Counted from the first letter of the stretch, positions 23,648 to 37,083 are shown. The stretch is DNA of 64,000 bases from Gamsiella multidivaricata (GCF_025024155.1 NW_026251716.1:588424-652423), one strand, 5' to 3'. The notes: generated by a model not told the origin, from the sequence alone. A program made the numbers and translations.

Positions 23648-24814
23648 TAAAATGCGGGGCGATTGTATATCCGATGAGAATGAGTGAGACACGAGAGGCA
23701 CGAGAAAAAATCCGCTCCCCCAAGCAAAAACAACTCCATGTTGACGCCTACCCTGTGCACCAGGTGCATGTCAACGTCCTCGGGGTCGAGGATATCGATC
23801 CAGAAACATCCGTCCTTCAACAGATCCGAAAACACCTTTGGCCTCTCCATTCCGGAAGCGTCTGCCTGGAGGGATGCCTGCGTAAGGATCTTTGGCAGTG
23901 ATGCTGCCTGAACCATTCCTGTGGTCCTTGAATAAAATGTATATCGCCATTGCTCTTGCAACGGAGGCTATATTTTAGATCGGGGGGTTTTTTTTTGGTG
24001 AGGTGGAAGGTTCTTACATTTCTTGGAAAAATAAGAAATTATGCATGTCCCCATAACTCACCCGCGCTGCTCGCTCGCTGTAATAGCTTGCCTTGCGTGC
24101 AGATCGTCGTTTGGATACGCTTCCTCCAAAGACTGATGTAGATCCCATCGAGGCTGTCCTCTCAAGTCCTCTGACACCGGTCAGACTCTGGCTCCGACCC
24201 TCCTGGCTGTCGGGCATGGGGGGTGATGAATCGTCAAAGGTTTTCTCTATTAATATGTCCTCGTTCATACAGGCGTCCAGTCCTTCATAGTCGATGGCCA
24301 TCACATTGAGTTGCTCCTGGTCATTCTGAAGATGGTGGTGATGGCGGTGATGTAGACTTGGCTGGTAGGTACTCATAGGAGGGCCATCCATGGCACTGCG
24401 GCAGCCATTTGGGTACGAAGAATAGTCGTTTCTTGTTGTGGAGGTATACGGTGCTGTAGACTGGGGATGTCCAAGTAAACGTTCCGATTTCAATGTAGGA
24501 GAGTATCCTGTACCGAGGCCGCTACCGAGTCCACTACCGAGTTCAGCTGTTGAATGACTGCGATTGGAGGTGCTAAAGGAAGAGAGGAGCAGCGAAGGGT
24601 CGTCCTGTTGATGTACAGTTGCAAGTGGTGGGAACGGTTGTTGCTGTGGTGGTGGTGTTTCTGCGCCTGTGGCGCTATTGTTGTTCAACGTGGTGCCATT
24701 ATCGCTTGAGATGCTGGTGTTGTTGCTGGTGGGTACAGGACTCGGCGTGGTTTGATCCCCGATGACTTCATTCTGCTGGTTTGAGGTGCGTCCTATTGTC
24801 GACGGAGGATTCAT
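22223..24814 (-). CDS. CorA/Alr1/Mnr2-type magnesium transporter
   Basis: Five exons, 24062-24814, 23752-23967, 23415-23597, 22444-23294 and 22223-22355, give 711 residues. CorA-family pentamers carry Mg2+; fungal members work at the plasma membrane (Alr1) or vacuole (Mnr2). The N-terminal 250 residues are low-complexity Ser/Asn/Pro with a His run. The cytosolic domain includes CFWIDILDPEDVDM, FHIHPLTIEDI, DYNSGSYLQPASMYSVVLRD and PDWINYALLDDITDSF. The first TM is FFASLIVPMTFVAGLWG and the signature GMN is formed across the last intron (GG|A ATG AAT), followed by the second TM. An unusual Gly/Ala-rich insertion lies in the stalk helix region (about 22735-22970). Two introns contain long poly-A/T tracts (near 23311-23330 and 23612-23644). 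Which membrane is used is not decided by the sequence. Confidence 0.92.
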
Positions 24815-24938
24815 TTTTCATACAGGATTCGAAAAAAAAAAAAAAAAAAAAAAAAAGATTGATGACGAATGGGAAGAAGAAGAAGAAAACAAAGACGAAG
24901 ACAAAGAAGAAGAAGGAGAACGGGAAGGAGAAAAAAAA

Positions 24939-24971
24939 GTGAATGAGTGAATGAGTGAATGAGTGAATGAG
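24939..24971. repeat. (GAATGAGT)n short tandem repeat
   Basis: Four copies of an 8 bp unit upstream of the CorA gene, next to a purine-rich run and a poly-A tract (24831-24856). Confidence 0.75.
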
Positions 24972-25635
24972 GGAAGAGTGTGAGATCAAATCCGTTACCA
25001 GGTATAAAACCTTAAAAGCAATTGAGAAAGAGAGCAGCAAGACATCCGGGGGGAGATAGCCATGATATCAGATCCCCATCAGTTGATCTGCGGGGAATGC
25101 CAACGGACCAGCACTCATCCCTACCGAGGATCCACGCATCCACATCCATTCATTCATCCATTCATTCATGCTCCTAACACATAGATACGAGTCTGCTCAT
25201 CCATCCATCGATCCACCCATCTTTGTGTGCGCTCCATGTGGAATATGAGTGATGGGCGGAATGGGCGAAGCAGCGTCTCCGCTTCATTTATGCGCCCAGT
25301 CACAGATTCTTGTGAGCGAGACTATTCAGTCAAAAGAAAGAGACACGCCCCCTCGCTCCTCTCTTTGTCTTATCCCTCTTGTCTCTCTTGTCCCTCTCTG
25401 CCTCCTGCCTCCATTCCATTCATTTTCTTACTCACAAAGACAAGGACACTGCACGTGCTCCATTGCCGCCAACTACCCCTCTTCGCGCCTCTCCATTGTC
25501 CAGCAGATTTCTCTTCCTCTTCTTCTTCCTCCTCATTCCCTGTCCTTCCTTTTCCTCCTTTCCTTTCTCTCGCCCTATTCATCCGCCGTCCATAACCAAG
25601 CACCAAGACATCCTCCTCCGCGTTACCTCGACAGG

Positions 25636-28600
25636 ATGCTCGACAGACCCTTCTCCGACGTCTGCTGCACCGTCTCGTGTTGGGCACTGCTCTTCTCTGC
25701 CATCCTCCCCTCCATCCAGGCCATGGGCGCGGAGGTCCCTGCTGTCAATGCTGCCGCTGCAAACCCGCCCTCGCTTCTCCCTCTTCGAGACGTGCACTCG
25801 CGCCATCATCCCCAACAGAAGCATCTCAATCACCGCCAACATTCCTCGCCGAACCCACAGACCTTTGCCCTGACCGTCTATCTGGAATCGAGTCCCCAGG
25901 AACTCTTTTCGCTCTCCATCCTCACCAGCCCCTCGGTGCCTTCCTCACTCCCTCACCCGAGACGCAAACTGACATCGCTGCGGCATCAACGGCGCTCTGT
26001 CGGGACTGCCGATGGTCATGGCAGCAGTTTCAAGGAGTCGCAGACAAGGGCAAAGCGGCCCTCCTCCTCATCTGTCTCATTAAAACAAAAGGATCCACGG
26101 AAGCAGCGCGGTATTCATCGCCCCATGAGAACAATTGTAATGAACAAGGATAATGGCGACATGGCTATGGAACAAGAAACGATAACAGGGCAAAAGGCAG
26201 CCGTCAGCGGAAATGGCCCTCGACGGCTCTCTCGACACAAATACCCTCATGCATTGACTCAGAGATCGTATGAAGAATATCCAAGTACAACTGCCACCAC
26301 CACCACTAATGTCGATAATGAACAGGATACGCAGCAAACGACCGTGGAGGATAACATCGTTTATTCAGCCGTACGCGTCCTTGCAGAGGCTGCAGGGATG
26401 TTGATTGGCAAATCTACTGTCGACCCATCCTCTCAGGATGTTTTATCCTCCTCGCTGTCATCGCTTTCAAACTGGAGCAAGGATAACCTTGAGTTTGCAA
26501 AGGCTCTCTGGGACTATTGGGATGAGCTCGATGCACTCAGAAGGATACAGATGCAGCTGGAGGAGCAACTGAGTGACGGTCTCGACCATGCTTTCTATGG
26601 ATCTCATCGCCAGCGCTACCGTCGTCACCCCACAGCATCGTCCACTTTCAAGCGCACACTATGGAAGGGCCAGGTCAACCCTGTGGACCCATGGGGCGGC
26701 AAGATAAGCATGTCTTTGATATCCACTTGGCTTCAAGACGATATATCGGTAATGAAGCGTCTTCCTTTTCTCCTTCCATCGCACTTGGACCTCAATGTGG
26801 AACATCGATGGCGGTTTTTAATTATAGGGTTGAGTCAGGCAGACAAGCAGACAAGTCTCTATGTCTGAGAAGTGTTGCTACAATACTTCGGACAGGGATG
26901 ATGCGACCGTATGAGAGCACTTTGTGTGTGCCAGCGTGATCTCTTTGTATGGCCTTACCCCATCTTGTTAGAGCATTAAAAGACATATGGCGACAACGAT
27001 GAGAATAACAGGCGGAAGGGCGATTTCTTACTCTTACTACTCAAGCCCCAGGGTATGGTGCCTGAGAAGTGGGAGTTCCCATGACTCGGCTCCTTGTATC
27101 ATCGCCGTCGCCATTGACAAATTTCACAGCATGTTAGCACACGAATAAGAGCGGTAGAATTAAGAATAGAGCTGAAAGGAGGAATTGGGCGCAGAACAAG
27201 GAAACGGGCTAGGTGCATTGGAACATGGGAAAAAACATGGTTTGGAGGACACTCTTATGTGGCCCTTATGCAATCAGCTTTAGTATTTTAATGAAATCAA
27301 AATTATCCTGAACACGTCGAGCAGAGAAATCTCTGCGCCTCATTGCGCAAATGATCCTATGACCAAGACTCTTCGAACTACAGAGGGATTTCTGTCCAAA
27401 CTAACCTTGCAGTCGTTTCTCATACCTTGCTAGGGTCCAATTGTACTCTTTCCGCTGTCTGCGCCGATGCCGACCATGCCGCATCAATGGATCGCATTAA
27501 TACCGTGTGCCGTCAAGGGCGTCGATGCCCATGCTATACAGCAATTGGACGCTTCGGCCATTGTTCTTTACCCTACACTGAGTGCCGACTGCTTTGTGGT
27601 GTCTGCTCTCAAAGGCAGCTCGATCCCGTTAATGGTCCTGGGCCAAGAGAGTGCGGAGCAGCTCATCTATACCTTGGATAGCCTCAGCCATGGCGCACTT
27701 GCAATGGTCACTCTTTCTAAAGAAGCCAGTCCGTTCGATGAAGCAAGAACAAAATCTACCGAGCTGGAGATGAACAACATAAACTCTCAGCAGGCGCAGG
27801 GGAATGGGAAGGAAACATCGGACGGCGGCAATATCAAGACTCATCAGATTGAGAAGCAGCGCCACGTCTTTATCTCGTTGCCCGAAATCGCATCTCTTGT
27901 CGACTCATTTGCGTCTGGGGCTGCAGCTGGAGTGAGAAGAGTACTCATGAATCTCGGGCTAGATACCCAGCATGCGGACCTCAGAGCGCCTCGCTTGAAT
28001 GAACAGCCCTTGCTGGACAAGGAGAGTGTAGAAGGCCACATGAATGTCATGACTTCAATCTCGTATCGCTCGCTATCGCGTTCTTCACAAAGCAAGCAAG
28101 ACAGGACTCGGGTGACAGAATACTCCAAAGCAGCTGCCGGCAAACATGGCGCTAAGGAGGGTAGTCAGGGCAAAATGGAGGATACGTTGACTGAACCGGC
28201 TCCCACAGCCAATACAGTCTCAAGCAGTAGCGGTCCTGAAATCAGTTCAATACGGCACTCAAAGACTAGAACCCGCCCGAATCGACTTGCTCAACGCGTT
28301 CATCCAACCTTGCCCTCCAAGGTCTTGGACGAGGTACAATCTTCAGTCCTCCGCAAGGACTCTCGTCATTCCAACGGCATCAACTCTTTCTGGAGCAGCA
28401 GTTATATCCAATACCGTAGCGGCAACGGCCCAACTAGCATATCAGGGAGGCTGGCCATGGCCCTGATGAGCACGATCTGTGGCGTTGGGATTGGTATGTT
28501 TGGGGCACTGTTGTTCGTTGTCGCACTCAAGATCCGACTCTTCCAGTCTCGACGATCCAGCCATAGTAGCCATCCGCACCAGGGGGGCCATCAGCAGCAA

Positions 28601-29488
28601 AGACATCAGCAAATACGAGAGAGCGGGGACAGGAAAGTGATTCCAAAGGCGATCCTAGAGAGCTACGGCATCCACACAGTGCTGGAGATAACAGTCGATA
28701 CTGTAATGCTCACCTCTACATGCGGGAAAACGCAGTCTGATATGGGCTTGTTCGCAGCAAAGAGAAAGCTGCCTTATGCGGAAGATGTTATCGAGATGGA
28801 GGAAGGACTCCAAGATATAGACGTAAGAGAGAATGCACAGAGACAGATGCTGCACAGGAGGAGAACTGGCAGTGGACAGGTGTTGCTGAGGCGAGAAACC
28901 GGTGCAGAGAGTTGTGAGGAGGAGGAAAATGAAGGCAAGGAAGAAGAAGTGAGCGGCAACGATGGAGAGGAGAGTAACGACGACGGAGAAGAGTGCGTCT
29001 GCAACGATCACGATGGCGACGAAGAAGAAAACTGGCATGAGGACGCAGCGACAGCGGCCCTGACGGAGACACCCATGGACATGAATATGGAACAGATCAC
29101 AACCGCCTCTCTAACGGTGACCCAAGAGGACTCCTACCGCAGGATCGCCGTTGGCCGCCAAGGACGGCTCAACCACCCGATACCATCGTCTCCATCCTTT
29201 GCTTCAATGTCTTCATCGGTTTCGTCTGGAACGACTAGATGTTGCTCGTCGCACGACTATTGCCGGAGGAAGAAGAAGAAGAAGAAGAAGGCCGAGTTGC
29301 CGTTTGCGAATGCAAATGCACAGACGATGTGTGCGATATGCTTGGCGGAGTATGAGATTGGGGACCAGGTCCGGACGCTACCATGTTATCATCAGTATCA
29401 TCTCGAGTGCATTGATCCATGGTTGCTCAATGTTGCCTCACTGTGCCCAATCTGCAAGCGGGACCTGTGGCCAGGGTGTTCTTCTTAA
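25636..29488 (+). CDS. membrane-anchored RING-H2 E3 ubiquitin ligase (PA-TM-RING type)
   Basis: Two exons, 25636-26748 and 27434-29488, give about 1,055 residues. The N-terminus is a plausible signal peptide (VSCWALLFSAILPSIQA). The start of exon 2 (GPIVLFPLSAPMP) and VLYPTLSADCFVVS resemble a protease-associated (PA) luminal domain. One strong TM helix (ICGVGIGMFGALLFVVALKI) lies near residue 715. The C-terminal RING-H2 reads C-x2-C-x14-C-x-H-x2-H-x2-C-x10-C-x2-C (CAICLAEYEIGDQV ... CPICKRDLW). Between TM and RING is a very acidic stretch. The order signal-PA-TM-RING matches the RNF13/RNF167/Goliath group, which ubiquitinate at endosomes or vacuoles, but this protein is about twice as long. 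The 685 bp intron is long for this genome and the donor (GTAATG) is weak, so a further small exon may be hidden there. Confidence 0.8.
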
Positions 29489-29948
29489 CTTTTCCTGCAG
29501 TATACTCCTTTGCAGCGATTATTATGTCATTTGGTGGAAAAGTACTACTATATTGATGATTAGATGATAGATGACATTGCACTGCAGTAGACTATTATTT
29601 AATATAGGCGAATAATTGGGATCGGACGGCCCTAGTTCGTCCTTGTGGATTGTTTTAACGCAAGGACGCTGCGGTGGTTTCAGATATCATCCAGTGCGCC
29701 ATTGGGTAACAGTGCCTTACTCTAGGCAGTACGTGCGTTGTGTGGCACGGGTGATCAATCCAATAATTGCGGGGGTATTTTCCCTCGCCTATTCTTTCCT
29801 CTACTCTTTTTTTTTTTCTCTTTTTTTCTTTGTCTGTTTGCTTGTTGATTCCCTTTCTCATCCTTCCACCAGCACAGGCTTCCATTAGTCCCCTACACTT
29901 TTTCTTCCCCTCTCTCACACACACAAGCACAGCAGCGTCTTTTGGAAC

Positions 29949-31807
29949 ATGACTCAAAATTATCCTCGGCCTATGCATGCGATGCCACAGGGCATGCCTA
30001 TCATCCCCCCACGACTTCAGCAACAAGAGCAACAACAGGTTCTCGAACGCCACCGACAAAAACAGCAGCAGCAACAGCAACAGGGCTCGGTTCGGTCTCA
30101 AAGCAGTCATAACAGGAGTGTGAGTAACGGCAGTGCGCCACACCGACCCCACCGACCCCTGGACAGCAGTAATACCTCCACTAGCAATTACAGCAACAGC
30201 AACAACAACAGCAGCAGTATTAACAATTACAGCAGCAGCAGTAATGGCAGACTCCGCTCAGAATCCAATCCAGCCTACAGCAGCAGTAACAGCAGTGCCA
30301 GCAGCAATAGTAACCATTCATATGGAAATCATTACAGAACCAATTCGAGTGGAAGTAGTGTCGGTGGATATAGTCAACGGACAGGCAACGGCAACTTGGC
30401 AACCAGGTCCAATACAACAGGGTCATCGTTCCAGGAACGTATGAAGGAACGAGACCGAGAGAAGCAGCAGCGAGAACGAGAGGAGCGTGAAGCAGCCGCT
30501 AGAGCAATCCGCGATGGTAACCGTCCAGCATACTTTTTGTCAGTGGATCGTGGGCATTTGTGAATGACAATGGCGACTAAACTCACTCTGCTTTGCCCTA
30601 AAAAAAACAAAAACAAAAAAAAACGACTTTTTCACAGAACCCAGACTGAATGCAGCACTGAATCAAGCTGCGAATGCCACTGCTACTGCTGCAGCAGCAG
30701 CCCAGACCACAGGAAGTGCGCTTTGGAACCGATTGCGTGCAGCCAAGGATGTTATCAACGCCACCATCACAGGTGAAGAGCGTTGGCCAGGTACGTGCAC
30801 CATTGCTGTAGATGGTTATCGATCTCATTTTCTTTGATCTCGTTAATGAAACATCGAATGGGTGCTTTGCTCTGTTTTTCCGGTCCTCAGGAACCGTCTT
30901 GTTTTCATATTTCTCATCAAAGAATAACCTTCTGGGCCCTTGACTATTTGATTAATATTGTTTATCTTTCACGGTCTATTGTGTGTAACATTATATATTA
31001 AAATGACTAAAAGATTCAGACGATTCGGATCACGAAGGCGAGTCCCATGTTCGCCGCGTGCTTCGAGAGTACGCAGACAAGAAGGAGGCCCAGGAGATGG
31101 CTGCTAAGATCGCAGAGCTCGAGCTGACACCGATCGTGACCGTACCCACTCGATCAGGGTCGCTCTCGAGAAATCGGCTGCGGGATGCGCTTGGGCACCA
31201 ACGGATGGACCATCATCAAACGACCATCACGAGTAACGCAGCAGCAAGTCCGCCCAATAGTGCCAACTCCAATTCATCCATGTCATCGACATCAACAACA
31301 CAGAATTATTACGGGCAATCATTGCGGGCGAGAGATGAGAGCGGACACCAGTCCTCACACTCAGAGGATAGCGCTCCTGGCTCATTAAGAAGCGGGCTGT
31401 TGTCGCCACCACCAGCACCAGCAACGACGAATGTGCGGATAGGGAACCGGTTCCGGACCAGCAGTGATGCAAGTCTGAGCAAGGCATTGGGTCGTTTGGA
31501 GGGCAAGCGGAACCAGGATGCGTTGGAGGCGCAGGTTAGTCATCTGGGGAGCACAAGGGCGAGATCTCCGCATCGGGGACAGAGGGCGTACAAGGATAAT
31601 ATCGACACGGTCCCGCCTCCGCCGTTACCGACGCCGAAGAGTAGTTTCCGACAGCAGCTGCAACAGCAAAAGAGGGAGAAGGAGCAAGGGATGATGATGG
31701 AGGCGACTTCGCCCACTTCGCCCACTTCGCCGACGCGAAGGATGAATAATAACTTGGGGGTTTATGGACAACGGAGACAGATCCAGCAGCAGCAACAGGA
31801 CTTTTAG
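29949..31807 (+). CDS. low-complexity protein with a possible Mso1-like Sec1-binding segment
   Basis: Three exons, 29949-30516, 30638-30790 and 31020-31807, give 502 residues. The N-terminal 150 residues are Gln-, Ser- and Asn-rich, followed by a charged helix (KERDREKQQREREERE). The conserved-looking core spans exons 2-3: SALWNRLRAAKDVINATITG, then EERWP, then ESHVRRVLREYADKKE. This resembles the Sec1-binding segment of fungal Mso1-type proteins (LW..., then RVLREY/AMKAYH), which act in exocytic membrane fusion; the assignment is tentative. The C-terminus is Ser/Pro/Gln-rich with a tandem SPTSPTSPT. Overlapping AATAAA signals follow the stop at 31810-31822. Confidence 0.75.
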
Positions 31808-31868
31808 AAAAATAAAATAAATTTGCATTATTTTCATCTGTCCACCTGGCAAATGCTCCATCGCCCTA

Positions 31869-31909
31869 TATCGCTTTGTATCGCTTTGTGTCGCTTTGTA
31901 TCGCTTTGG
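31869..31909. repeat. four copies of a 10 bp unit (TATCGCTTTG)
   Basis: Tandem copies with one variant (TGTCGCTTTG) lie in the 400 bp between two plus-strand genes. No function is apparent. Confidence 0.85.
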
Positions 31910-32208
31910 CATGGCTAAGATGGAAAATGGACTTTTGGGCTCCTGGAGAGGAGGACGTCGTGGAGCCATGCAAGACGTTACGTCCCATCATTACGTCGTT
32001 CTGTTTCATATTCGTTTTCGCCGTTTCATTTTTGACATAAGAAAATTTTCACCTCGCGGGTCCTTGGGTCCCATCTCTCTCTCTTCCCTGACGTTTTCAC
32101 TCCACCCCTCGCCTCTCACCTCTCGCCTCTTACTCAAACCACACTTACACTCACATTCTTGCTGACCAGACACCTGTAAAAGAACAATCCCAGAAGCCTA
32201 ACTCGACA

Positions 32209-33805
32209 ATGCAACGGAGTAACGAACAGCAGATCGACAGCGGTGCGTATGGCATCGACCCGAACAGCACCTCTGCTGGATCAGACCTCGACAGAAACGC
32301 GACTTCTGAGCACACTCCCCAACGAACGGATGCTACCGTGATGCGCGCAAATCGCCTAGCCCCCACAGGAGGATGCGAGTACCGGATTGCAGAGCCGACT
32401 GTTGGCGGGTCTGCACGTATGGCACCTTATGATGCTGACAAGATCGAGAGTGCGAAGGAGCGCCTTGTAGATGCTATGAACGGACTGAATGTCCGTGGTG
32501 TCGGTGAATCTTACAGAACAGCGCCGGTTTCATACGGGAACCATCCGCCAGAAGTGCCTATTATTGGCGTGGAAAACCCTCGATCGGAGGGTTTGGTGCC
32601 GGCTTCAACCGACAGCACGGAGGTGTGTGTGTTAACGAGAGTTTTTTGATAAGCTGTAGAACTGAATCTGCATAATGGATCGTGTCTAACTCCTCCTCTT
32701 TTACGGCTACTTTACATAGAAAATCCAGGCTGCCAGCACTTCTGAGATGTCTGAACAGATGGAACCAAGACACTCCACAGGTCTTAATAACGATCCTGAG
32801 ACACACCCCTCGGCGGAGGAGCAGAGACATCCAAAGCAGTATATGTCGTCGACGATGAGGGGGCATGAAGTACCAACGGCTGCTGTTTTAGGGGCCACAT
32901 CAGCTGCGTTTCCGGCACCGCCTTTGAACGACAATGTGATTTCGACGACGGATATTCCTCCCACGGCGCCTGGTCAGGCTGATACGAGTGATGCGACTCG
33001 CCATGAGCATCATCATCTTTGGAACGCTTACAGGGATAACTACAACGACGATGACACGTTGAAGGATTCGTCTCAAGGGCATTTACCCACGTCAATGAAG
33101 GGCCATGAAGTGCCGATGGGTGCTGTCATGGGTGCTACCTCGGCCGCATTTCCGGCACCCCCGCTAAATGATAAGGTGGTTTCATCGACGGATATCCCGC
33201 CCACGGCTCCTGGCCAAGCAGGCGCGATCGATTCTACGCGCTACGAGCACCCTCAGGGCCATCATGATCGACACAGCTTGCCATCCTCGCCGTCCAAGCA
33301 GCAACAGCAACAGCAGCAGCAGGGGCATCATCATCACCTTGGTTTCGTCGACAGGGTGAAGAGCATCTTCCATCGTCGCAGCACTACGAGTGAAACTGAT
33401 AAGACCGACGCTCAGGCTTCAAATGCCACTTCACCTGGAAGCATAGCTACGCACCCTGTGGACTTTGGTGCCAAGGACAAGGAAATGTATTCTATGGGTA
33501 GCAAGGTGGCAATTCCTCCTGATGATGTTGTTACCGCAGGTGCGGGTGCGGGTGCGGGTGCAATAGCCATTCCAACTTCAAACAGCACGTCGAGCAGGAC
33601 TGAGCCTGTTCGGGAGCCTATTTATGACAAGAGCATGTTGCCGTTGGGGTGGCCATCGGGGGTGAAGACGCCATCGTCAACGATTTCAGGCGCGACGATG
33701 GACTCGACTGCGGCGACGTATACGCCCTCGGCGGATAGTCTAAAGTACAAGATATCTTCGTCAGCGACGTCCTCGGGAGCTTCGACACCAAGGGAGATTG
33801 ATTGA
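32209..33805 (+). CDS. hypothetical protein with a duplicated 43-residue module
   Basis: Two exons, 32209-32622 and 32720-33805, give 499 residues. No known domain was recognised. A 43-residue module occurs twice, at 32855-32983 and 33095-33223, with a strongly conserved core GATSAAFPAPPLND and end DIPPTAPGQA; each copy starts M(R/K)GHEVP. Between and after them are His-rich and polyglutamine runs, then a short basic amphipathic stretch (GFVDRVKSIFHRR) that could bind membrane. There is no signal peptide or TM. The first exon has SAKERLVDAMNGLN, a possible helix. Composition suggests a largely disordered protein. The start is the first ATG after a CT-rich leader. Confidence 0.75.
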
Positions 33806-34897
33806 CGCGACCGCAGGCCCACTACGACGGCATCCAGGGCAAGGTGTTGATAAGTAGGCAGTAAGATCTGATAAATAAAGCGGTCTATGGCGGTTAAAGA
33901 ACGCGTCGTTCGTCATATGCGGACGATCTATCCAGGAGGAGAGACCGTTAATTCCGAGGAGAGGAGCATCATGGACCAGTGCCTGTATTTGTGTGGAGGA
34001 AATGAAATATCCATCCATGATGTTCGGTGCCCTTTTGGATGGGTCCCCAGAACGGAGCTGAGACCCAAATATAGTTTTGGATCGTCGTCATCGCAAAGAA
34101 GGGGGAAAGGACACATAGTCTACTTCGGCCATTCCAAACTCCAGCAGATCCGAATCCTCATTTCCATCCTCATCCGCATCTGATCCTTTTCTTTCTCCCT
34201 CCTCTCTCTTTATAAAAATCCCCCCCCCCCCCCGCGGTAAATTGTGCGGTAAGGACTCGATCATCTTGCCTCCCCCTCCCCTTTTCTAGTCCAACGGACG
34301 GACCGAACAAACACTCCCCTGCTTGAGGGTCCCGCCACTTCGACGCCAGAGAGCGTGGGCGTGAGAGAAAACAGGAGGCAGCCACGGCCAGCAGCCAGCA
34401 GCCAGCAGCAGCATTATTTGTATCAAACAACCAGCAGGAGCAGGCAGCAACTGCCACAGCTGCAGCAATTGCCCCTGTTTTTGGCTTCCACGCACCTTCC
34501 CCCCGCCCTTGTTCCCCTTGTCCCCTTTGTCCCCAGTCTCCGGACACGTTGCAACAGCACAGGTCGCCCCCGTCGCCGTCGACCTCTCCCCCGTATTGTT
34601 ACATTGCTGCAGTGTGGCCATGCGGCAGCCCGCCTTATATCCTTGATTTCCTGCCCCTTTGGACACCCCCCTCGGACACCATAATACAATCAAAAAAAAA
34701 CTTTGCACTTCCTCGTCCACCATTGTACTGCCCTCTTTTTTTTTTTCTTCTCCACCCTTCTTTCTTCTTCATCATCTCCTTGGCTCATCCTCTTTCTCAT
34801 TCACCTGGCTGAACCCGTCTTGATCCCTCCTCTGCATACTCACAGCTCTCTGCTCTCCCTTCCCCTCCGATTCCCGACGCAACTCTTAGGGCGCACC
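33806..34897. promoter_or_regulatory. upstream region of the Pumilio gene
   Basis: About 1.1 kb with no gene seen. It holds a TATA-like TATAAAAA (34211-34218), immediately followed by a 14 bp poly-C run (34220-34233), then a long C/T- and CAG-rich stretch that probably becomes the leader of the Pumilio mRNA (ATG at 34898). Confidence 0.45.
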
Positions 34898-35432
34898 ATG
34901 GACGATCCCTTCCTTCAAGGGCCAACCAGCCCCACCTCTCCCAAGACCACTGGCTACGACAGCGCCAGCACCGGAGCAGGTTATGGTACCATTCATCAAC
35001 CCTCGACCATGAATAACCACGGACAGGTAAGAGGCATCATTACGTCTTTCTTCGGAGCTACCTTTGACCGAGCATACTAGTACCAGCCATCACCTCTCGC
35101 TAATACGATCATCTGTATTACAAACGTTTCAGCAACAACTGGCAAGTCTGTTGCGAGGCAAACTGGGCGATTTTGACAGCTTTGGGCCCGGCATGGGCCT
35201 GGATATCTCCCGCTCGAGCTCAGCGCCTCCGAATCAACAGCACCCCGCACATCAGTCTCGATTTACCAACTTTGGCGGCCCTGGATTCGACTCACCACTC
35301 TCGCCACCGGACCTGCTTCGCTCCGAATCGTTCGACTATATATCCAGCAACAGTCGAAGTGGTGCAGGTTTTGTGTCGATGGCTCGTCAGGACCCTCGAG
35401 CTACACAGCAATCGCAGAGATCAATGCAGCAT

Positions 35433-35464
<32 letters not shown>

Positions 35465-37000
35465 TGAGTACGAGCAGGCGCCATTGTATTCGCCTGGACT
35501 CTCATGGCAATTGTGGTCCTCGTCAGCGGGGACGCCAGGGATAATGGGCGGATCTGACGACCTTCTGAGGAGCCCCAATGTGGAGTATGGCAGCGGTAAG
35601 TGTCCCGAAGGTTTTTTTTTTTTTTTTTTTTTTTTAATGCTGCCCAGTCATCACATTTGCGAAAGGCAGGAGGAGGACGGATTCGTATCATGGGATGGTA
35701 CGATGCCTTGTTAACTTGTTGGGCTTGCTCCCCATGGCTACGTTTCTATTTTTCTTTGAGCTCTTGTTTGGATGCGACGTTATTGTTGAGCAGATTGCTC
35801 CACTTTGTTGTTCCCAGTCTCTAATGCGCAGGGACCGTTTTCCATTTTTGAAACGTTTGTCAAACAGACGAAATGGGCCGTGCCCGCGCTTGACAATGCA
35901 ACTTTTTTTTCTTTTTTTCCATACGAAACATCTATTCATGTGTGCGGTGTTCATTTGTGTATTTAAATGTGATGCAATTGTATGAACTAACCACCATTCA
36001 ACGAATAAAAACGGCGACCATTAGGTCCGAGCGACTACATGGGGGCGGCATCTGCAGGACCGGAACCAAGGACCAGCACCGACCACGCCTATTTGTGGAG
36101 ACAGGACATCATGACCCCAGAGACCCCAAAGAGCGAGACGCATTCGCCCCTCCTCATGCATCGCAAGGGCCTTGACATCAATGCTAGTGCCAACAACCCC
36201 ATCGGCTCTGCCAAAAGCGCTGCCTCCGTGCCCACATCGCCCATGTTTACTGCCAACTCTGTTGACCATCTCAACCGCATCTGGGCACCGGGCATGTCCT
36301 CACCTTCGCAGGAATTCCCAGGATCGCCATCCCCACTCTTCCAACAACACCAGCATCAGAGCCATAGCAGTCTTCTGTACCAATCGCTCGCCCCCGCTCA
36401 GTCTGTGCGGTCTCCCTTGACTGCACCCTCGACATTGCGACATGAAATCTCGGACTCGTTAGAGTATGACGACCCATCACACCAGGGCACAATGAATTCA
36501 CAGAGTGAGCTAGATAGCGGTCTGTCATCGGACTACATGGACGATGGATCCTCGCAATTGAAATCGGTGCTAAATGCAGCCCTAGACGCATACGAGGATG
36601 AAAAGCCGACGATGTTCAATGCCAAATCACCCTTGTTCCAGACTACATTTGCACCGCCTCAGCGCTCGTCCTCGACTCCACCGACCCAAGGTCATGGGTT
36701 CTCGCGTGGGGGATTTGTCAGTGGATATGTGATGGAGAGCAATGGATTCGACAGCACCCAGACTGAGCTAGAGTATAGCATGCGCAGCATGCAGCTTGGA
36801 GGCACAGTAAGTGAGCTATGATATAATTTGATATGAGAGCCGATGACGTTGGAAATCACGCATACGTACATACATGTAGCTTACATGTTGCTTTCTTTTT
36901 TTGTATGTAGGACGAAGATTTGGCGGTCCAACAGGCTGCTTTGAGAAGACAGCAATACCATTTGAACCAGCAACAGCTCAAGCTACAGCAAATTCAGCTA

Positions 37001-37083
<83 letters not shown>

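Noticed and set aside
25249..25635. Upstream extension of the RING gene in the same frame
   Set aside because: Translation is simple Ser/Leu-rich sequence from a C/T-rich leader, and ATG 25636 starts a clear signal peptide.
33887..34183. 98-codon plus-strand ORF before the Pumilio gene
   Set aside because: No motif, and it overlaps the likely promoter; treated as chance.
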